A stretch of DNA of 64,000 nt from Allostella sp. ATCC 35155 (GCA_006738865.1 AP019701.1:1-64000), one strand, 5' to 3'; positions 37,315 to 49,605 are shown, numbered from the stretch's first letter. The notes: generated by a model from the letters alone, not told the origin. Made by a program: numbers and translations.

Positions 37315-38259
37315 ATGAGCGGCTTTTCGATCTTCGTCCTGCTCGTGCTGGTGCTGGCGGTGCTGCTCGTCGTCATGGGGGTGAAGTCGGTGCCCCAGGG
37401 CCGCGAGTACACGGTCGAGCGCTTCGGGCGGTACACGCGCACGCTGACGCCCGGGCTCAATCTCATCATCCCGTTCGTCGACCGCATCGGCGCCAAGCTG
37501 TCGATGATGGAGACGGTCCTGGACGTGCCGCAGCAGGACGTCATCACGCGCGACAACGCCCTGGTCACCGTCGACGGCGTCGTCTTCTTCCAGGTTCTGG
37601 ACGCGGCCCGCGCGGCCTACGAGGTGTCCCAGCTGGAGAATGCGATCCTGAACCTCACCATGACCAACGTGCGCACGGTCATGGGCTCCATGGACCTCGA
37701 CGAGCTCCTGTCCCAGCGCGACAAGATCAACGCCCAGCTGCTCACGGTCGTCGACGAGGCGACCACCGCCTGGGGCGTCAAAGTGACGCGCATCGAGATC
37801 AAGGACATCTCGCCGCCGCGCGACCTCGTCGACAGCATGGGCCGGCAGATGAAGGCCGAGCGCGACAAGCGCGCCGCCGTCCTGGAGGCCGAGGGCCTTC
37901 GGCAGGCGGCCATCCTCAAGGCCGAGGGCGAGAAGCAGGCGACGATCCTCGCCGCCGAGGGGCGGCGGGAGGCGGCCTTCCGCGACGCCGAGGCGCGCGA
38001 GCGCGAGGCGGAGGCGGAGGCGCGGGCAACGGCTGCGGTGTCGCAGGCGATCGCCTCGGGCAGCATCCAGGCCGTCAACTACTTCGTCGCCCAGCGCTAC
38101 ATCGAGGCGCTGGAGAAGCTGGCATCGGCACCGAACCAGAAGGTGCTGATGCTGCCGGTGGAGGCGGCCTCGGTGATCGGCGCGATCGGCGGCGTTGCCG
38201 AACTGGCGCGCGAAGCCCTGGGCGGGACGCGGCCGCCACCAGCGCCGCCCAGGAACTGA
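37315..38259 (+). CDS. SPFH/stomatin-like membrane protease-associated protein (QmcA-like)
   Basis: A 314-residue SPFH (band 7) protein. It has one N-terminal membrane helix (about 3-23), the band 7 domain with VPQGREYTVERFGRYTRTLTPGLNLIIPFVD and VRTVMGSMDLDELLSQRDKIN, and a charged coiled coil (about 185-245, rich in Glu, Ala and Arg). Such proteins form large ring-like scaffolds in the membrane and work with NfeD partners, which is the very next gene. The divergent RTX gene begins 236 bases upstream; TAGACT at 37276 is a possible -10 but has no good -35. Confidence 0.94.
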   Translation: MSGFSIFVLLVLVLAVLLVVMGVKSVPQGREYTVERFGRYTRTLTPGLNLIIPFVDRIGAKLSMMETVLDVPQQDVITRDNALVTVDGVVFFQVLDAARAAYEVSQLENAILNLTMTNVRTVMGSMDLDELLSQRDKINAQLLTVVDEATTAWGVKVTRIEIKDISPPRDLVDSMGRQMKAERDKRAAVLEAEGLRQAAILKAEGEKQATILAAEGRREAAFRDAEAREREAEAEARATAAVSQAIASGSIQAVNYFVAQRYIEALEKLASAPNQKVLMLPVEAASVIGAIGGVAELAREALGGTRPPPAPPRN

Positions 38260-38285
38260 GCCGGGCGAGGGGGCAGGGCGCGCCC

Positions 38286-38720
38286 GTGGACGGCATCCTC
38301 TTCTGGCACTGGCTCAGCCTCGGCGCCGTGCTGGTCGCGGTCGAGGTTCTGGCTCCGGGCATCTACTTCCTGTGGCTCGGCATCGCGGCGCTGCTGGTCG
38401 GCGGCGTCTCCTGGGCCTGGCCGGAACTGCACTGGCAGTACCAGGTGCTGCTCTTCGCGCTCTTCTGCATCGCCGACGTCGTATTGTCGCGGCGCTGGAT
38501 GCGATCCCACCCGGACCTGACGGACCAGCCGCATCTCAATCGCCGGGGCGAACAATATGTCGGCCGGACGCTGACGCTCGATCGTCCGATCGTCGACGGG
38601 GTGGGGCGGATCCGGCTCGGGGACACGATGTGGCGGGTGATCGGCCCGGACCTTGCGGCCGGCGCCCGGATTCGCGTCGTCGGCGTCGACGGATCGACGT
38701 TGCGGGTCGAGGCTGCCTGA
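38286..38720 (+). CDS. NfeD family membrane protein
   Basis: A 144-residue NfeD-short protein with two or three membrane helices (about 8-32 and 48-68) and a C-terminal OB-fold domain (LNRRGEQYVGRTLTLDRPIVDGVGRIRLGDTMWRV). NfeD proteins pair with stomatins, here encoded 26 bases upstream on the same strand, as is common. GTG 38286 is the start; the HWLSLGAVLVAVEVLAPGIYFLW opening matches the family N-terminus. Confidence 0.92.
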   Translation: MDGILFWHWLSLGAVLVAVEVLAPGIYFLWLGIAALLVGGVSWAWPELHWQYQVLLFALFCIADVVLSRRWMRSHPDLTDQPHLNRRGEQYVGRTLTLDRPIVDGVGRIRLGDTMWRVIGPDLAAGARIRVVGVDGSTLRVEAA

Positions 38721-38755
38721 TCCGGGCGGCCGGACGGCAGGAGTGCAGACGCGCG

Positions 38756-39961
38756 ATGGCCAGGGAACGGTTCTCCAACGCCGAGGCGCGGCGCATCGCC
38801 CTGGCAGCCCAGGGTTTCGCCGAGCCGCGGCCGGGCGGCGCGGTGGATGCGCGCCATGTGCGACGGGTGCTGGACCGGATCGGCCTGCTCCAGATCGATT
38901 CCGTCAACGTGCTGGTGCGCTCGCACTACCTGCCCCTGCACGCCCGGCTCGGCTCCTATCCCGCGGCGTTGCTCGACCGGCTCGCCTACGACCGGCGGCG
39001 CAGCCTCTTCGAATATTGGGGCCACGAGGCGTCGCTGCTGCCGCTCGCCCTGCGCCCGCTGATGCGCTGGCGCATGGAGCGCGCCGCGCGGGGCGAAGGC
39101 CTCTATATCGGGCTCGCGCGGTTCGGTGCCGAGCGCGCCGACTATGTCCGGCGGGTGTTGGCGGAGGTCGCCGATCGCGGCCCGCTGACGGCGGGCGAAC
39201 TGTCGGACGGCAGCCGCGGCGAGGGCGGCTGGTGGGGCTGGAGCGACGGCAAGCGCGCGCTCGAGTTCCTGTTCTGGGCCGGTCGCGTCACGACCGCGAC
39301 GCGCCGCAATTTCGAGCGGGTGTACGACCTGCCGGAGCGGGTCTTCGCAGCCGATGTCCTGGCGCACCCGCCGCCGCCGGAAGACGAGGCCCAGCGGGAA
39401 CTGCTGCGCCGGTCCGCCCAGGCGCTCGGGATCGCCACCGAGCGCGACCTGCGGGACTATTTCCGCATGCCGGTCGCCGGCTTTCGCGAGCGGCTGGCGG
39501 AACTGGTGGAGGCGGGCGACCTGCTGCCCGTCGCGGTCGACGGCTGGGATCGGCCGGCCTTCCTCGCTGCCGGGGCCCGGCTGCCGCGCCGGATCGACGC
39601 GGCGGCCCTGCTCTCGCCGTTCGACTCGCTGATCTGGGAGCGCGACCGCACCGAGCGGCTCTTCGATTTCCACTACCGGCTCGCCTTCTACACGCCGGCC
39701 GAGCGGCGGACGCACGGCTACTATGTGCTGCCGTTCCTCCTCGGGGATCGTCTGGTCGGGCGCGTCGATCTCAAGGCGGATCGCACCGCCCGGAAGCTGC
39801 TGGTGCTGGCCGCACATGCCGAGCCCGGCGCCGATCCGGCCGCGATCGCGGCCCCCCTCCATGGCGAACTCGCCGGGCTCGCACGCTGGCTCGGCCTCGA
39901 CGGCACGGTCGTCGCGCCCAAGGGCGATCTCGCGCCGGCATTGCTGCGGATGACGGGGTAG
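38756..39961 (+). CDS. AlkX/YcaQ-like DNA glycosylase (winged helix family)
   Basis: A 401-residue protein of the HTH_42/AlkZ-like family. Members of the YcaQ (AlkX) branch unhook interstrand crosslinks and excise alkylated bases. The catalytic Q-phi-D motif typical of this branch is present as Gln46-Ile47-Asp48 in LLQIDSVNVLVRSH; the related AlkZ branch has Q-phi-Q. The YWGHEASLLP motif, the winged-helix region (GPLTAGELSDG, WSDGKRALEFLFWAGRV) and the LSPFDSLIWERDRTERLF segment all match. ATG 38756 is the likely start, with AGGAG some 12 bases upstream. It lies 35 bases after nfeD, but no functional link is evident. Confidence 0.85.
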   Translation: MARERFSNAEARRIALAAQGFAEPRPGGAVDARHVRRVLDRIGLLQIDSVNVLVRSHYLPLHARLGSYPAALLDRLAYDRRRSLFEYWGHEASLLPLALRPLMRWRMERAARGEGLYIGLARFGAERADYVRRVLAEVADRGPLTAGELSDGSRGEGGWWGWSDGKRALEFLFWAGRVTTATRRNFERVYDLPERVFAADVLAHPPPPEDEAQRELLRRSAQALGIATERDLRDYFRMPVAGFRERLAELVEAGDLLPVAVDGWDRPAFLAAGARLPRRIDAAALLSPFDSLIWERDRTERLFDFHYRLAFYTPAERRTHGYYVLPFLLGDRLVGRVDLKADRTARKLLVLAAHAEPGADPAAIAAPLHGELAGLARWLGLDGTVVAPKGDLAPALLRMTG

Positions 39962-39966
39962 GCGCC

Positions 39967-40404
39967 ATGGGAAATGCGCTCGTGCCGGAGCTCTATTGCC
40001 GCGATGTCGCTGAGAGCATCGCCTTCTACACCGGCGTCCTCGGCTTCGCCGTCCGCTACGCCCGCCCGGAGGAAGGGTTCGCCTATATCGAGCGCGAGGG
40101 GGCGGAGCTGATGCTGGATGCGCTGGGGTCGCCGGACCCGGCCAGCCGGACCTGGCTCGCGGGGCCGCTGGAGCCGCCGTTCGGTCGTGGCATCAACCTG
40201 CAGATCCGGGCCTCGGATGTCGATGCGCTGCACGCCGCGGCGCTCGGCGCCGGTGCGCCGATCTTCCTGCCGATGGAGGAGCGATGGTATCGGGCCGGCG
40301 ACCGCGAGGTCGGCAACCGCCAGTTCATCCTTCTCGACCCGGACGGATATCTCCTGCGCTTCTATCAGGATCTCGGCAGCCGGCCGGTCGGCCGCGCGCC
40401 GTAG
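39967..40404 (+). CDS. VOC family protein (glyoxalase/bleomycin-resistance fold)
   Basis: A 145-residue single vicinal-oxygen-chelate domain protein. It has two beta-alpha-beta-beta-beta modules: VPELYCRDVAESIAFYTGVLGF at the start and INLQIRASDVDALHAAALGAGAP in the second half, ending NRQFILLDPDGYLLRFYQDLG. The layout resembles bleomycin-binding proteins, but many such genes have other small-molecule roles. ATG 39967 is 5 bases after the AlkX-like gene stop, so the two are probably on one transcript. Confidence 0.85.
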   Translation: MGNALVPELYCRDVAESIAFYTGVLGFAVRYARPEEGFAYIEREGAELMLDALGSPDPASRTWLAGPLEPPFGRGINLQIRASDVDALHAAALGAGAPIFLPMEERWYRAGDREVGNRQFILLDPDGYLLRFYQDLGSRPVGRAP

Positions 40405-40420
40405 GGCGCGGCGGTCGCGA

Positions 40421-41182
40421 TCAGCTGGTCGGCGGGCGGATCATCGCGGCTCCCAGGATGGGGCCCGTGCCCTTCTTCTGCACCAGCACGGCCGCGCCGC
40501 GCTGCGGTGTCAGCATGTCGGTCGTATAGGAGATCCGCAGCGGCTGTCCCGTCCACTTGCCGATCGGCACCATGCTCTGCACGACATGGACGTTGAGGAT
40601 CGAGCGGCCGGAATTCTCCCCACGCTCGATCTTGGTCTTGTGCACGCGGTCGAACACCACCAGCCAGACGACCGCGGCATCCGCCTGGTCGGCGCCCTCC
40701 ACCGACACCTCGATCTCGCTGCCGTTCTGCTTCAGCACGACCGGCAGGCTCGGCCGATCGGCGGCCTCGCCGATCAGGCGCTCGACCGCGTCGCGCTCGC
40801 TGCCGACGGCCTGCGTCCGCCCGTCGACCACCATCTGGGGGGTGTAGACGTAGCGCAGCCCCATCGCGTGCTTGTAGGCACGCTGGCGGGCGGAGTTGTC
40901 GGCACGGCTGAACGGGTCGGCCCAGCCCATGTAGTTCCAGTAATCGACATGGAAGGACAACGCGATGACGTCGCCGCGGCCCGCAAGCTCGCCCAGGAAC
41001 TTGTCGGCCGCCGGGCAGGACGAGCAGCCCTGGGACGTGAACAGCTCGACGACCACTGGCCCCCGGCGTCCGGCGCTGCCCGCGTCGGCCGTCTGGGCCG
41101 CCAGCGGAAGCGCCCCGGCCAATGCTGCAGTGGCTGCGGCAGTGGCGGCGATCGAGCGGATGAGGTGGCGACGGGTGATCAT
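40421..41182 (-). CDS. Exported DUF1223 thioredoxin-fold protein
   Basis: A 253-residue DUF1223 protein with an N-terminal export signal (MITRRHLIRSIAATAAATAALAG), possibly Tat-like because of the twin Arg, although the full motif is not present. The thioredoxin-like active site is Cys53-Ser-Ser-Cys56 in ELFTSQGCSSCPAAD, and SFHVDYWNYMGWADPFS is the family's next conserved block. The redox partner is unknown. ATG 41182 follows AAGG with 8-base spacing; GTG 41191 is also in frame. It lies downstream of acnA on the same strand, beyond a strong hairpin. Confidence 0.85.
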   Translation of the reverse strand: MITRRHLIRSIAATAAATAALAGALPLAAQTADAGSAGRRGPVVVELFTSQGCSSCPAADKFLGELAGRGDVIALSFHVDYWNYMGWADPFSRADNSARQRAYKHAMGLRYVYTPQMVVDGRTQAVGSERDAVERLIGEAADRPSLPVVLKQNGSEIEVSVEGADQADAAVVWLVVFDRVHKTKIERGENSGRSILNVHVVQSMVPIGKWTGQPLRISYTTDMLTPQRGAAVLVQKKGTGPILGAAMIRPPTS

Positions 41183-41271
41183 GAGGCGCACCTTACGCCG
41201 GACTTGACCGGCGAGCGACTCAACCCGGGATCACGTCCGCGTGACGCCGACGTGCGCTGCCAGGGCGATGC

Positions 41272-41310
41272 CGGCCGGCCCTCCGGGCAGAGTTCCCGAG
41301 GGGCCGGCCG
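41272..41310 (-). terminator. Hairpin downstream of acnA
   Basis: The arms CGGCCGGCCC (41272-41281) and GGGCCGGCCG (41301-41310) pair over 10 bp; after a two-base internal mismatch, four more pairs (CGGG/CCCG) close a 7-base loop. It begins 14 bases after the acnA stop and ends the acnA message before the DUF1223 gene. There is no T run. Confidence 0.55.
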
Positions 41311-41323
41311 AGCGATCAGGTCG

Positions 41324-44017
<2,694 letters not shown>

Positions 44018-44083
44018 GGTTGGTCTCCTCGCGGGGGCGGATGGCAGGGGCCGCCGCAGAGAAAAGCGGCTCGGCGGTGCCTA

Positions 44084-44111
44084 TACATATCCATCCGCCT
44101 CGGGAAGTCCA
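44084..44111 (-). promoter_or_regulatory. Candidate promoter of acnA
   Basis: On the minus strand, TGGACT (44111-44106) and TATGTA (44089-44084) lie 16 bases apart in the 146-base gap upstream of acnA. The short AT-rich patch ATATGTATAG is conspicuous in this GC-rich sequence. The predicted start is near 44077, giving a leader of about 60 bases. The -35 match is moderate. Confidence 0.35.
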
Positions 44112-44163
44112 GCCCGGCGCACCCCGCCGGCAGGGGTGCCGGCGGGGCTGATGCGAGAGTGGA

Positions 44164-44472
44164 TCAATAGTGCTGCCAGTCGCGCTTCTGCCGGGCGATC
44201 CGGCGGCTCTGTCGATCCTGCGCGGCGTCGATGCGGGCGCGCTCGCGCGGGCTGACATAGCCGTCGCGCAGGGCCCGGTGCTCCATGCGGTCGATCCGGC
44301 GCTGCGCGCGATCCAGCCTCCAGGCTTCCTGGGCCGTCAGGGTTCCGCTGCGATAGCCCTGCTCGATCCGGCGGTCCTGGTTGTACTGGCGCTGGTCGAT
44401 CCGGGGCGTGCTCTGCGCGAAGGCGGGCGCGGCAATGGCGGCAAACAGGGCCGCGGCGATGAGCGTGCGCAT
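44164..44472 (-). CDS. Small exported basic protein with two related helical repeats
   Basis: A 102-residue protein with a signal peptide (1-19, ending AFA) and a mature part rich in Arg, Gln and Asp. I do not recognise an assigned function. The mature part contains two similar units, SGTLTAQEAWRLDRAQRRI and DGYVSPRERARIDAAQDRQ, each followed by a basic helix. The G-x-(L/V)-(T/S)-x-x-E-x-x-R-(L/I)-D pattern recalls a helix-loop-helix such as a degenerate EF hand. ATG 44472 has an excellent AAAGGAG with 8-base spacing, which supports real expression; the frame is open further upstream. It lies 146 bases ahead of acnA on the same strand. Confidence 0.8.
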   Translation of the reverse strand: MRTLIAAALFAAIAAPAFAQSTPRIDQRQYNQDRRIEQGYRSGTLTAQEAWRLDRAQRRIDRMEHRALRDGYVSPRERARIDAAQDRQSRRIARQKRDWQHY

Positions 44473-44577
44473 GGCGCATCTCCTTTCGAGGTCAGTGTCT
44501 GTCCACTGCACAAGAAACCGCCATCGCCGGGTGGGAGTTCCACCCATGCAGCGCCCTTAGCTTCGCCGGCCTTTCGC

Positions 44578-45615
44578 TCAGGCGGCGTACACCAGCACTC
44601 CGTCGGCGCGGCGCTCGCGGCGGATGCGGCCGCGCTGCTCGAGGTAGGCGAGGTGCGCGATCGCCTCGCCGATCGCAAAGCCCAGCTGGTGCAGGTCGAG
44701 CTTGCGGCGGAAGAGCACCGGCAGGATCTCGGCCGCCGGCCGCGGCCGGTCGAGCGCACGGATGACGTCGGCCAGCCGGTCGTCGTGATGCTCCTTCAGC
44801 TGCCGGATGCGTTGGTGCAGTCCGCGGAAGGGCAGGCGGTGCGACGGCAGGACGAGCACGTCGGGAGGCAGGTCGAAGAACTGTTCCAGGCAGCCGAGAT
44901 ACTCGCCCAGCGGATCGGCCTCCGGCTGCGACGGCCAGACGCTGACGTTGGGCGTGATCTTCGGCAGCACGATATCGCCCGAGATCAGCACCCCGGCCTC
45001 GCGCGAGAAGAGGCAGGCATGCTCCGGCGCATGGCCGCGGCCGATCAGGACTTCCCATTCGCGGCCGCCGATCGCGATGCGCTCGCCGGCCTGCATGCGC
45101 CGGAACACGGACGGCACCGGCGCGACGCGGGTGCGATAGGGCTCGCCGCGGTCGGCAAACTGGGAGAGCCATTCCTCGTCCAGGCCATGGGCGCGGTAGA
45201 AATCGATCCGGCTGCCATGGATATGATTCTGCTCGTCGATCGAGAGTGCCTGGGCCATCAGCCACTCGGTCTGGGTCATCCAGAGCTCGCAGTCGAGTTC
45301 GGCGCAGAGCCAGCCGGCGAGGCCGACATGGTCGGGATGGAAGTGGGTGACGATCACCCGCTTGACGCCGCGGGGGCCCTTCAGGGCCTTGGCGGCGAAG
45401 TGCCGTGCCCAGAGTTCGCGCGTCTCGTCGCGGGCGATGCCGCAATCGACGATCGTCCAGCCGTCGCCGTCCTCCAGCAGCCACAGGTTGATGTGGTCCA
45501 GCGCGAACGGCAGGGGCATGCGCAGCCAGTGGATGCCGGGCGCCACTTCGATGGTCTCGCCGCCGTCCGGCGGTGCGTCGTAAGGGAAGGCGAGGGGAGC
45601 GGAGTCGGGCGCCAT
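44578..45615 (-). CDS. MBL-fold metallo-hydrolase
   Basis: A 345-residue metallo-beta-lactamase-fold hydrolase. The metal-binding motif is THFHPDHVG, with further ligands in GRGHAPEHACLF and the Asp in LISGDIVLPKI. A C-terminal winged-helix-like region (ELAPVLFRRKLDLHQLGFAIGEAIAHLAYL type) resembles the LACTB2-like subgroup that includes ribonuclease and thioesterase-type enzymes. The substrate is unknown. ATG 45615 lies 5 bases after the stop of the alpha/beta hydrolase gene, so both hydrolases are on one transcript. Confidence 0.87.
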   Translation of the reverse strand: MAPDSAPLAFPYDAPPDGGETIEVAPGIHWLRMPLPFALDHINLWLLEDGDGWTIVDCGIARDETRELWARHFAAKALKGPRGVKRVIVTHFHPDHVGLAGWLCAELDCELWMTQTEWLMAQALSIDEQNHIHGSRIDFYRAHGLDEEWLSQFADRGEPYRTRVAPVPSVFRRMQAGERIAIGGREWEVLIGRGHAPEHACLFSREAGVLISGDIVLPKITPNVSVWPSQPEADPLGEYLGCLEQFFDLPPDVLVLPSHRLPFRGLHQRIRQLKEHHDDRLADVIRALDRPRPAAEILPVLFRRKLDLHQLGFAIGEAIAHLAYLEQRGRIRRERRADGVLVYAA

Positions 45616-45620
45616 CGGGG

Positions 45621-46424
45621 TCAGCCTCGCGGCAGATTGCGAATGAAACGGGTCATGACGGCCAGCACGGCGTCGCGCCGGTCGCGGTGCGGGCTGTGGC
45701 CGCAGTCGGGCAGCATCAGGGTCTCGACGGGGCCTCGCACGCGCTCGGCGATCGCGTCGAGCTGCTTCTGGGTGCCGTACTGGTCGCCCTCGCCCTGGAT
45801 GACGATGGTCGGACAGCGGATCTGCGGCAGCCGGTCGAGGCAGTTCCAGTCGCGGAACTCGGCCGTCTGCCAGGTGTCGTGCCAGCCGTGGAAGACGCCG
45901 TCGGTCTGGGCGCCGTGATGGCGCAGCAGCCGGTCGCGCAGGCCGCCCTGATAGACGGGCAGCGCCTCGCGGATGCCGGCCAGCGTCTCCTCCTCGACGA
46001 AGACGTGCGGCGCCTCGGCGACGACGCCCAGGACCGATTGCCCGGCGGCGCTCCCGGCATGCATCAGCGCGATGGTCGCACCGTCGCTGTGGCCGACCAG
46101 GATCGGCCGGGCAATCTCCAGCGCGGCCAGGATGCCCGGCAGCTCCCGGTCCGCCTCGGTGTCGAGATAGTCGGTCGGCAGCGGCAGGGCGCGCGGGTCC
46201 GACCGGCCGAAGCCGCGGCGGCTGTAGGCCATGGCGGGCAGGCCGGTCGCCGCCCCCAGCGCCGCCGGAAAGTCGCGCCACAGGCCGGCCGAGCCCAGCG
46301 CCTCGTGCAGGAAGACGAGCACCGGCCCCGCGGGGGAGCGGTCGCCGTGCCAGACATATTCGAGGCGATGATCATCGACCCGGACCGCCTCGAACGGCGG
46401 GTCGATCTTCTGGGCGGAATCCAT
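45621..46424 (-). CDS. Alpha/beta hydrolase
   Basis: A 267-residue alpha/beta hydrolase. The nucleophile elbow is GHSDG with Ser113, preceded by [16 protein letters not shown] (the HE oxyanion turn), with an acid near the [10 protein letters not shown] strand and the catalytic His in [11 protein letters not shown]. The HExLGS form and GHSDG elbow are seen in esterase-like members near MBL-fold genes. It starts 127 bases from the divergent trpB and leads a two-gene operon with the MBL-fold hydrolase. Confidence 0.85.
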   Translation of the reverse strand: MDSAQKIDPPFEAVRVDDHRLEYVWHGDRSPAGPVLVFLHEALGSAGLWRDFPAALGAATGLPAMAYSRRGFGRSDPRALPLPTDYLDTEADRELPGILAALEIARPILVGHSDGATIALMHAGSAAGQSVLGVVAEAPHVFVEEETLAGIREALPVYQGGLRDRLLRHHGAQTDGVFHGWHDTWQTAEFRDWNCLDRLPQIRCPTIVIQGEGDQYGTQKQLDAIAERVRGPVETLMLPDCGHSPHRDRRDAVLAVMTRFIRNLPRG

Positions 46425-46551
46425 GGATCGGGGGGCAGACTACCCGGAAGGTTGGCGGGGGTCCACCCGCGTGGGTCGGCCCCGAATCCCCCGGCTTGCA
46501 TCGCCGGCCCCGGACACGCATGATCCGCGGCCTTTCTGGACAGGCATCGGG

Positions 46552-47763
46552 ATGAGCAACGTCAACACCTTTCGGGCCGGACCCGACGAGCGCGGGCACT
46601 TCGGGCCCTATGGCGGCCGTTACGTCGCCGAGACGCTGATGCCGCTGATCCTCGCGGTCGAGCGGGCCTATGGCGAGGCCAAGGCGGACCCCGCCTTCCG
46701 GGCCGAGATGGATCACTATCTGACCCACTATGTCGGCCGGCCGAGCCCGCTCTACTTTGCCGAGCGCCTGACCGAGCACCTCGGCGGCGCCAAGGTCTAC
46801 TTCAAGCGCGACGAGCTGAACCACACGGGCGCGCACAAGATCAACAACTGCCTCGGCCAGGTCATGCTGGCGCGGCGCATGGGCAAGAAGCGCATCATCG
46901 CCGAGACGGGCGCCGGCCAGCACGGCGTCGCGACGGCGACCATCGCCGCCCTCTTCGGCATGCCCTGCCAAGTCTACATGGGCGCGACCGACGTCGAGCG
47001 GCAGAAGCCGAACGTCTTCCGCATGCGCCTGCTCGGTGCCGAGGTCGTGCCGGTGACGTCCGGCGCCGGCACCCTCAAGGACGCGATGAACGACGCGCTG
47101 CGGGCCTGGGTGGCGCAGGTCGAGGACACCTTCTACTGCATCGGCACCGTCGCCGGCCCCCACCCCTATCCCGCCATGGTGCGCGACTTCCAGGCGGTGA
47201 TCGGCGAGGAGGTGCGCGAGCAGATCATGGCGGCCGAGGGCCGGCTGCCGGACACGCTGGTCGCCTGCATCGGCGGCGGCTCCAACGCCATGGGGCTGTT
47301 CTATCCGTTCCTCGACGAGCCGTCGGTCGCGATGACCGCGGTCGAGGCGGCCGGGCACGGCATCGAGACCGGCCAGCATGCCGCCTCGCTCACCGGCGGC
47401 CGGCTCGGGGTGCTGCACGGCAACGCCACCTACCTGCTGCAGGACGACGACGGCCAGATCCTGGAGGCCCATTCGATCTCCGCCGGCCTCGACTATCCCG
47501 GCATCGGGCCCGAGCATTCCTGGCTGCACGATCGCAAGCGGGTGAGCTACGTCTCGGCGACCGACACCGAGGCGCTGGAGGCGTTCCAGCTCTGCGCGCG
47601 GCTGGAGGGCATCCTGCCGGCGCTGGAGCCGTCCCACGCCCTGGCGCAGGTGCGCAAGATGGCGCCCTCCCTGCCCAGGGACCATCTGCTGGTCATGAAC
47701 ATGTGCGGCCGCGGCGACAAGGACGTCTTCACGGTCGCCGCCGCCCTCGGCATGGATATCTGA
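46552..47763 (+). CDS. trpB: Tryptophan synthase beta subunit
   Basis: TrpB joins indole and serine to make tryptophan, using PLP. The 403-residue protein has the PLP Lys96 in [10 protein letters not shown], the catalytic Glu in [10 protein letters not shown] and the phosphate-binding GGGSNAMG loop. ATG 46552 matches the family N-terminus ([25 protein letters not shown]). trpA begins 17 bases after the stop. In most relatives trpF lies directly upstream; here upstream is a divergent hydrolase gene and trpF is about 15 kb away on the other strand. Confidence 0.97.
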   Translation: MSNVNTFRAGPDERGHFGPYGGRYVAETLMPLILAVERAYGEAKADPAFRAEMDHYLTHYVGRPSPLYFAERLTEHLGGAKVYFKRDELNHTGAHKINNCLGQVMLARRMGKKRIIAETGAGQHGVATATIAALFGMPCQVYMGATDVERQKPNVFRMRLLGAEVVPVTSGAGTLKDAMNDALRAWVAQVEDTFYCIGTVAGPHPYPAMVRDFQAVIGEEVREQIMAAEGRLPDTLVACIGGGSNAMGLFYPFLDEPSVAMTAVEAAGHGIETGQHAASLTGGRLGVLHGNATYLLQDDDGQILEAHSISAGLDYPGIGPEHSWLHDRKRVSYVSATDTEALEAFQLCARLEGILPALEPSHALAQVRKMAPSLPRDHLLVMNMCGRGDKDVFTVAAALGMDI

Positions 47764-47780
47764 CGGGAGCCCATCCGAAG

Positions 47781-48623
47781 ATGAGCCAGGGTCGCATCGC
47801 CCGCCGTTTCGCCGCCCTCGCCCGCGAGGGGCGGACCGGCCTCGTCACCTTCATCTCCGCCGGAGATCCCGACCTGGCGCGCTGTGCCGACATCCTGGCG
47901 GGCCTGCCGGCGGCCGGCGCCGACGTCATCGAACTGGGGATGCCCTTTTCCGACCCGATGGCCGACGGGCCGGCGGTGCAGGCGGCCGGCCTGCGCGCGC
48001 TCAAGGCCGGCCAGACGATGGCGAAGACGCTGGGGCTGGTCCGCGACTTCCGCACCCGCGACGGCGACACGCCGATCGTGCTGATGGGCTACTTCAACCC
48101 CATCCTGCAGTACGGCCCGGAGCGGTTCTGCCGCGACGCGGCGGCGGCCGGCGTCGACGGCCTCATCATCGTCGACCTGCCGCCCGAGGAGGCCGAGCCG
48201 CTCGCAACGCCGGCCGCGGAGCAGGGCATCGACCTCATTCGCCTCGTCGCGCCGACCACGCCCGACTGGCGGATGCCGAAGGTGCTCGAAGGGGCGAGCG
48301 GCTTCGTCTATGCGGTCTCGATCACCGGGGTCACCGGCACGGCGCTGGCGGTCGAGGAGCAGGTGGCGGCGCTCGTCGCACGCATCCGCCGGCATACCGA
48401 CCTGCCGGTCGCGGTCGGCTTCGGCATCAACACCCCGGCCCAGGCGGCCGGCATCGCGCGGATCGGCGACGGCGTGGTCGTCGGCTCGGCGATCGTCCGC
48501 CGCGTCGAGCAGGCGATCGGCCCGGACGGCACGGTGGCGCCGGATGTCGCCCGGCGCGTGGCGGGCTTCGTGGCGGAGCTGGCGGCCGGTGTCCGCAGCG
48601 CCGAGCGGGCACCCGTGTCATGA
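47781..48623 (+). CDS. trpA: Tryptophan synthase alpha subunit
   Basis: TrpA cleaves indole-3-glycerol phosphate and passes indole through a tunnel to TrpB. The 280-residue TIM barrel has the catalytic pair Glu51 ([10 protein letters not shown]) and Asp62 (PMADGP), spaced 11 apart as in E. coli, and the phosphate-binding VGFGINTP loop. ATG 47781 follows trpB closely. The stop overlaps the accD start by four bases (ATGA), coupling amino-acid and fatty-acid genes, as is usual in alphaproteobacteria. Confidence 0.97.
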   Translation: MSQGRIARRFAALAREGRTGLVTFISAGDPDLARCADILAGLPAAGADVIELGMPFSDPMADGPAVQAAGLRALKAGQTMAKTLGLVRDFRTRDGDTPIVLMGYFNPILQYGPERFCRDAAAAGVDGLIIVDLPPEEAEPLATPAAEQGIDLIRLVAPTTPDWRMPKVLEGASGFVYAVSITGVTGTALAVEEQVAALVARIRRHTDLPVAVGFGINTPAQAAGIARIGDGVVVGSAIVRRVEQAIGPDGTVAPDVARRVAGFVAELAAGVRSAERAPVS

Positions 48624-49567
48624 ACTGGCTGACGAACTTCGTCCCGCCGAAGATCCGCGCCCTCGTCCGCAAGGCGGACGTTCCGGACAATCTCTGGCAC
48701 AAGTGCCCGGCCTGCGGGCAGATGCTCTTCCATCGCGAGCTCGAGGCGAACCTCCACGTCTGCCACCATTGCGGCCACCATCTGCGGATCGGCGCCCGCC
48801 GGCGCTTCGCGATGCTGTTCGACGACGCCACCTACCACGAGATCGAGCTGCCGAAGACGGCGGCCGACCCGCTGAAGTTCCGCGACGTCAAGCGCTACTC
48901 GGACCGCCTGCGCGAGGCACAGGGCCGCCATCAGGCGGACGACGCGATCAAGGTGGCGCACGGCCGCCTCGGCGGCGCGAGCGCGGTGGTCGCCTGCTTC
49001 GAATTCGACTTCATGGGCGGCTCGATGGGCGTGGCCGTCGGCGAGGCGCTCGTCGCCGCCGCTCGTCTCGCCGTCCTGCAGCAGGCCCCGCTGGTCGTCG
49101 TGCCGGCCTCGGGCGGCGCGCGCATGCAGGAAGGCATCCTGTCGCTCATGCAGATGGCGCGGACGACGATCGCGATCGAGGAGGTACGGGCGGCCGGCCT
49201 CCCCTACCTCGTGGTGCTCGCCGACCCGACGACCGGCGGCGTCACCGCCTCCTTCGCCATGCTGGGCGACATCACGGTGGCCGAACCCGGCGCCGTCATC
49301 GGCTTCGCCGGGGCGCGCGTCATCGAGGAGACGATCCGCGAGAAGCTGCCGGAGGGGTTCCAGCGGGCCGAATACCTGCTGGAGCACGGCATGGTCGACA
49401 TGGTCGTGCCGCGGCGCGAGTTGCGCCAGACGCTGATCCGCATCCTCGACCTGCTGCATCGACGGCAACCGCCGGCCGAGGTCCTGCCGCCGCAGCCGGT
49501 CCTGGTCGGCAAGGAGCCTGCAATGCCCGCCCTGCCCGCGGCCGAGGATCACCCGCCGGAACGCTGA
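48620..49567 (+). CDS. accD: Acetyl-CoA carboxylase carboxyltransferase subunit beta
   Basis: AccD is the zinc-bearing half of the carboxyltransferase that forms malonyl-CoA with AccA. The 315-residue protein has the four zinc Cys residues 29, 32, 48 and 51 (CPACGQ and CHHCGH) and the crotonase-fold core with [21 protein letters not shown] and [13 protein letters not shown]. The start overlaps trpA. The C-terminal tail after about 285 is proline-rich and variable. folC follows in the same direction. Confidence 0.97.
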   Translation: MNWLTNFVPPKIRALVRKADVPDNLWHKCPACGQMLFHRELEANLHVCHHCGHHLRIGARRRFAMLFDDATYHEIELPKTAADPLKFRDVKRYSDRLREAQGRHQADDAIKVAHGRLGGASAVVACFEFDFMGGSMGVAVGEALVAAARLAVLQQAPLVVVPASGGARMQEGILSLMQMARTTIAIEEVRAAGLPYLVVLADPTTGGVTASFAMLGDITVAEPGAVIGFAGARVIEETIREKLPEGFQRAEYLLEHGMVDMVVPRRELRQTLIRILDLLHRRQPPAEVLPPQPVLVGKEPAMPALPAAEDHPPER

Positions 49568-49605
49568 ACCCCTTCTTCCGAACCGACGAGGCGCTGGCTT
49601 CCCCC

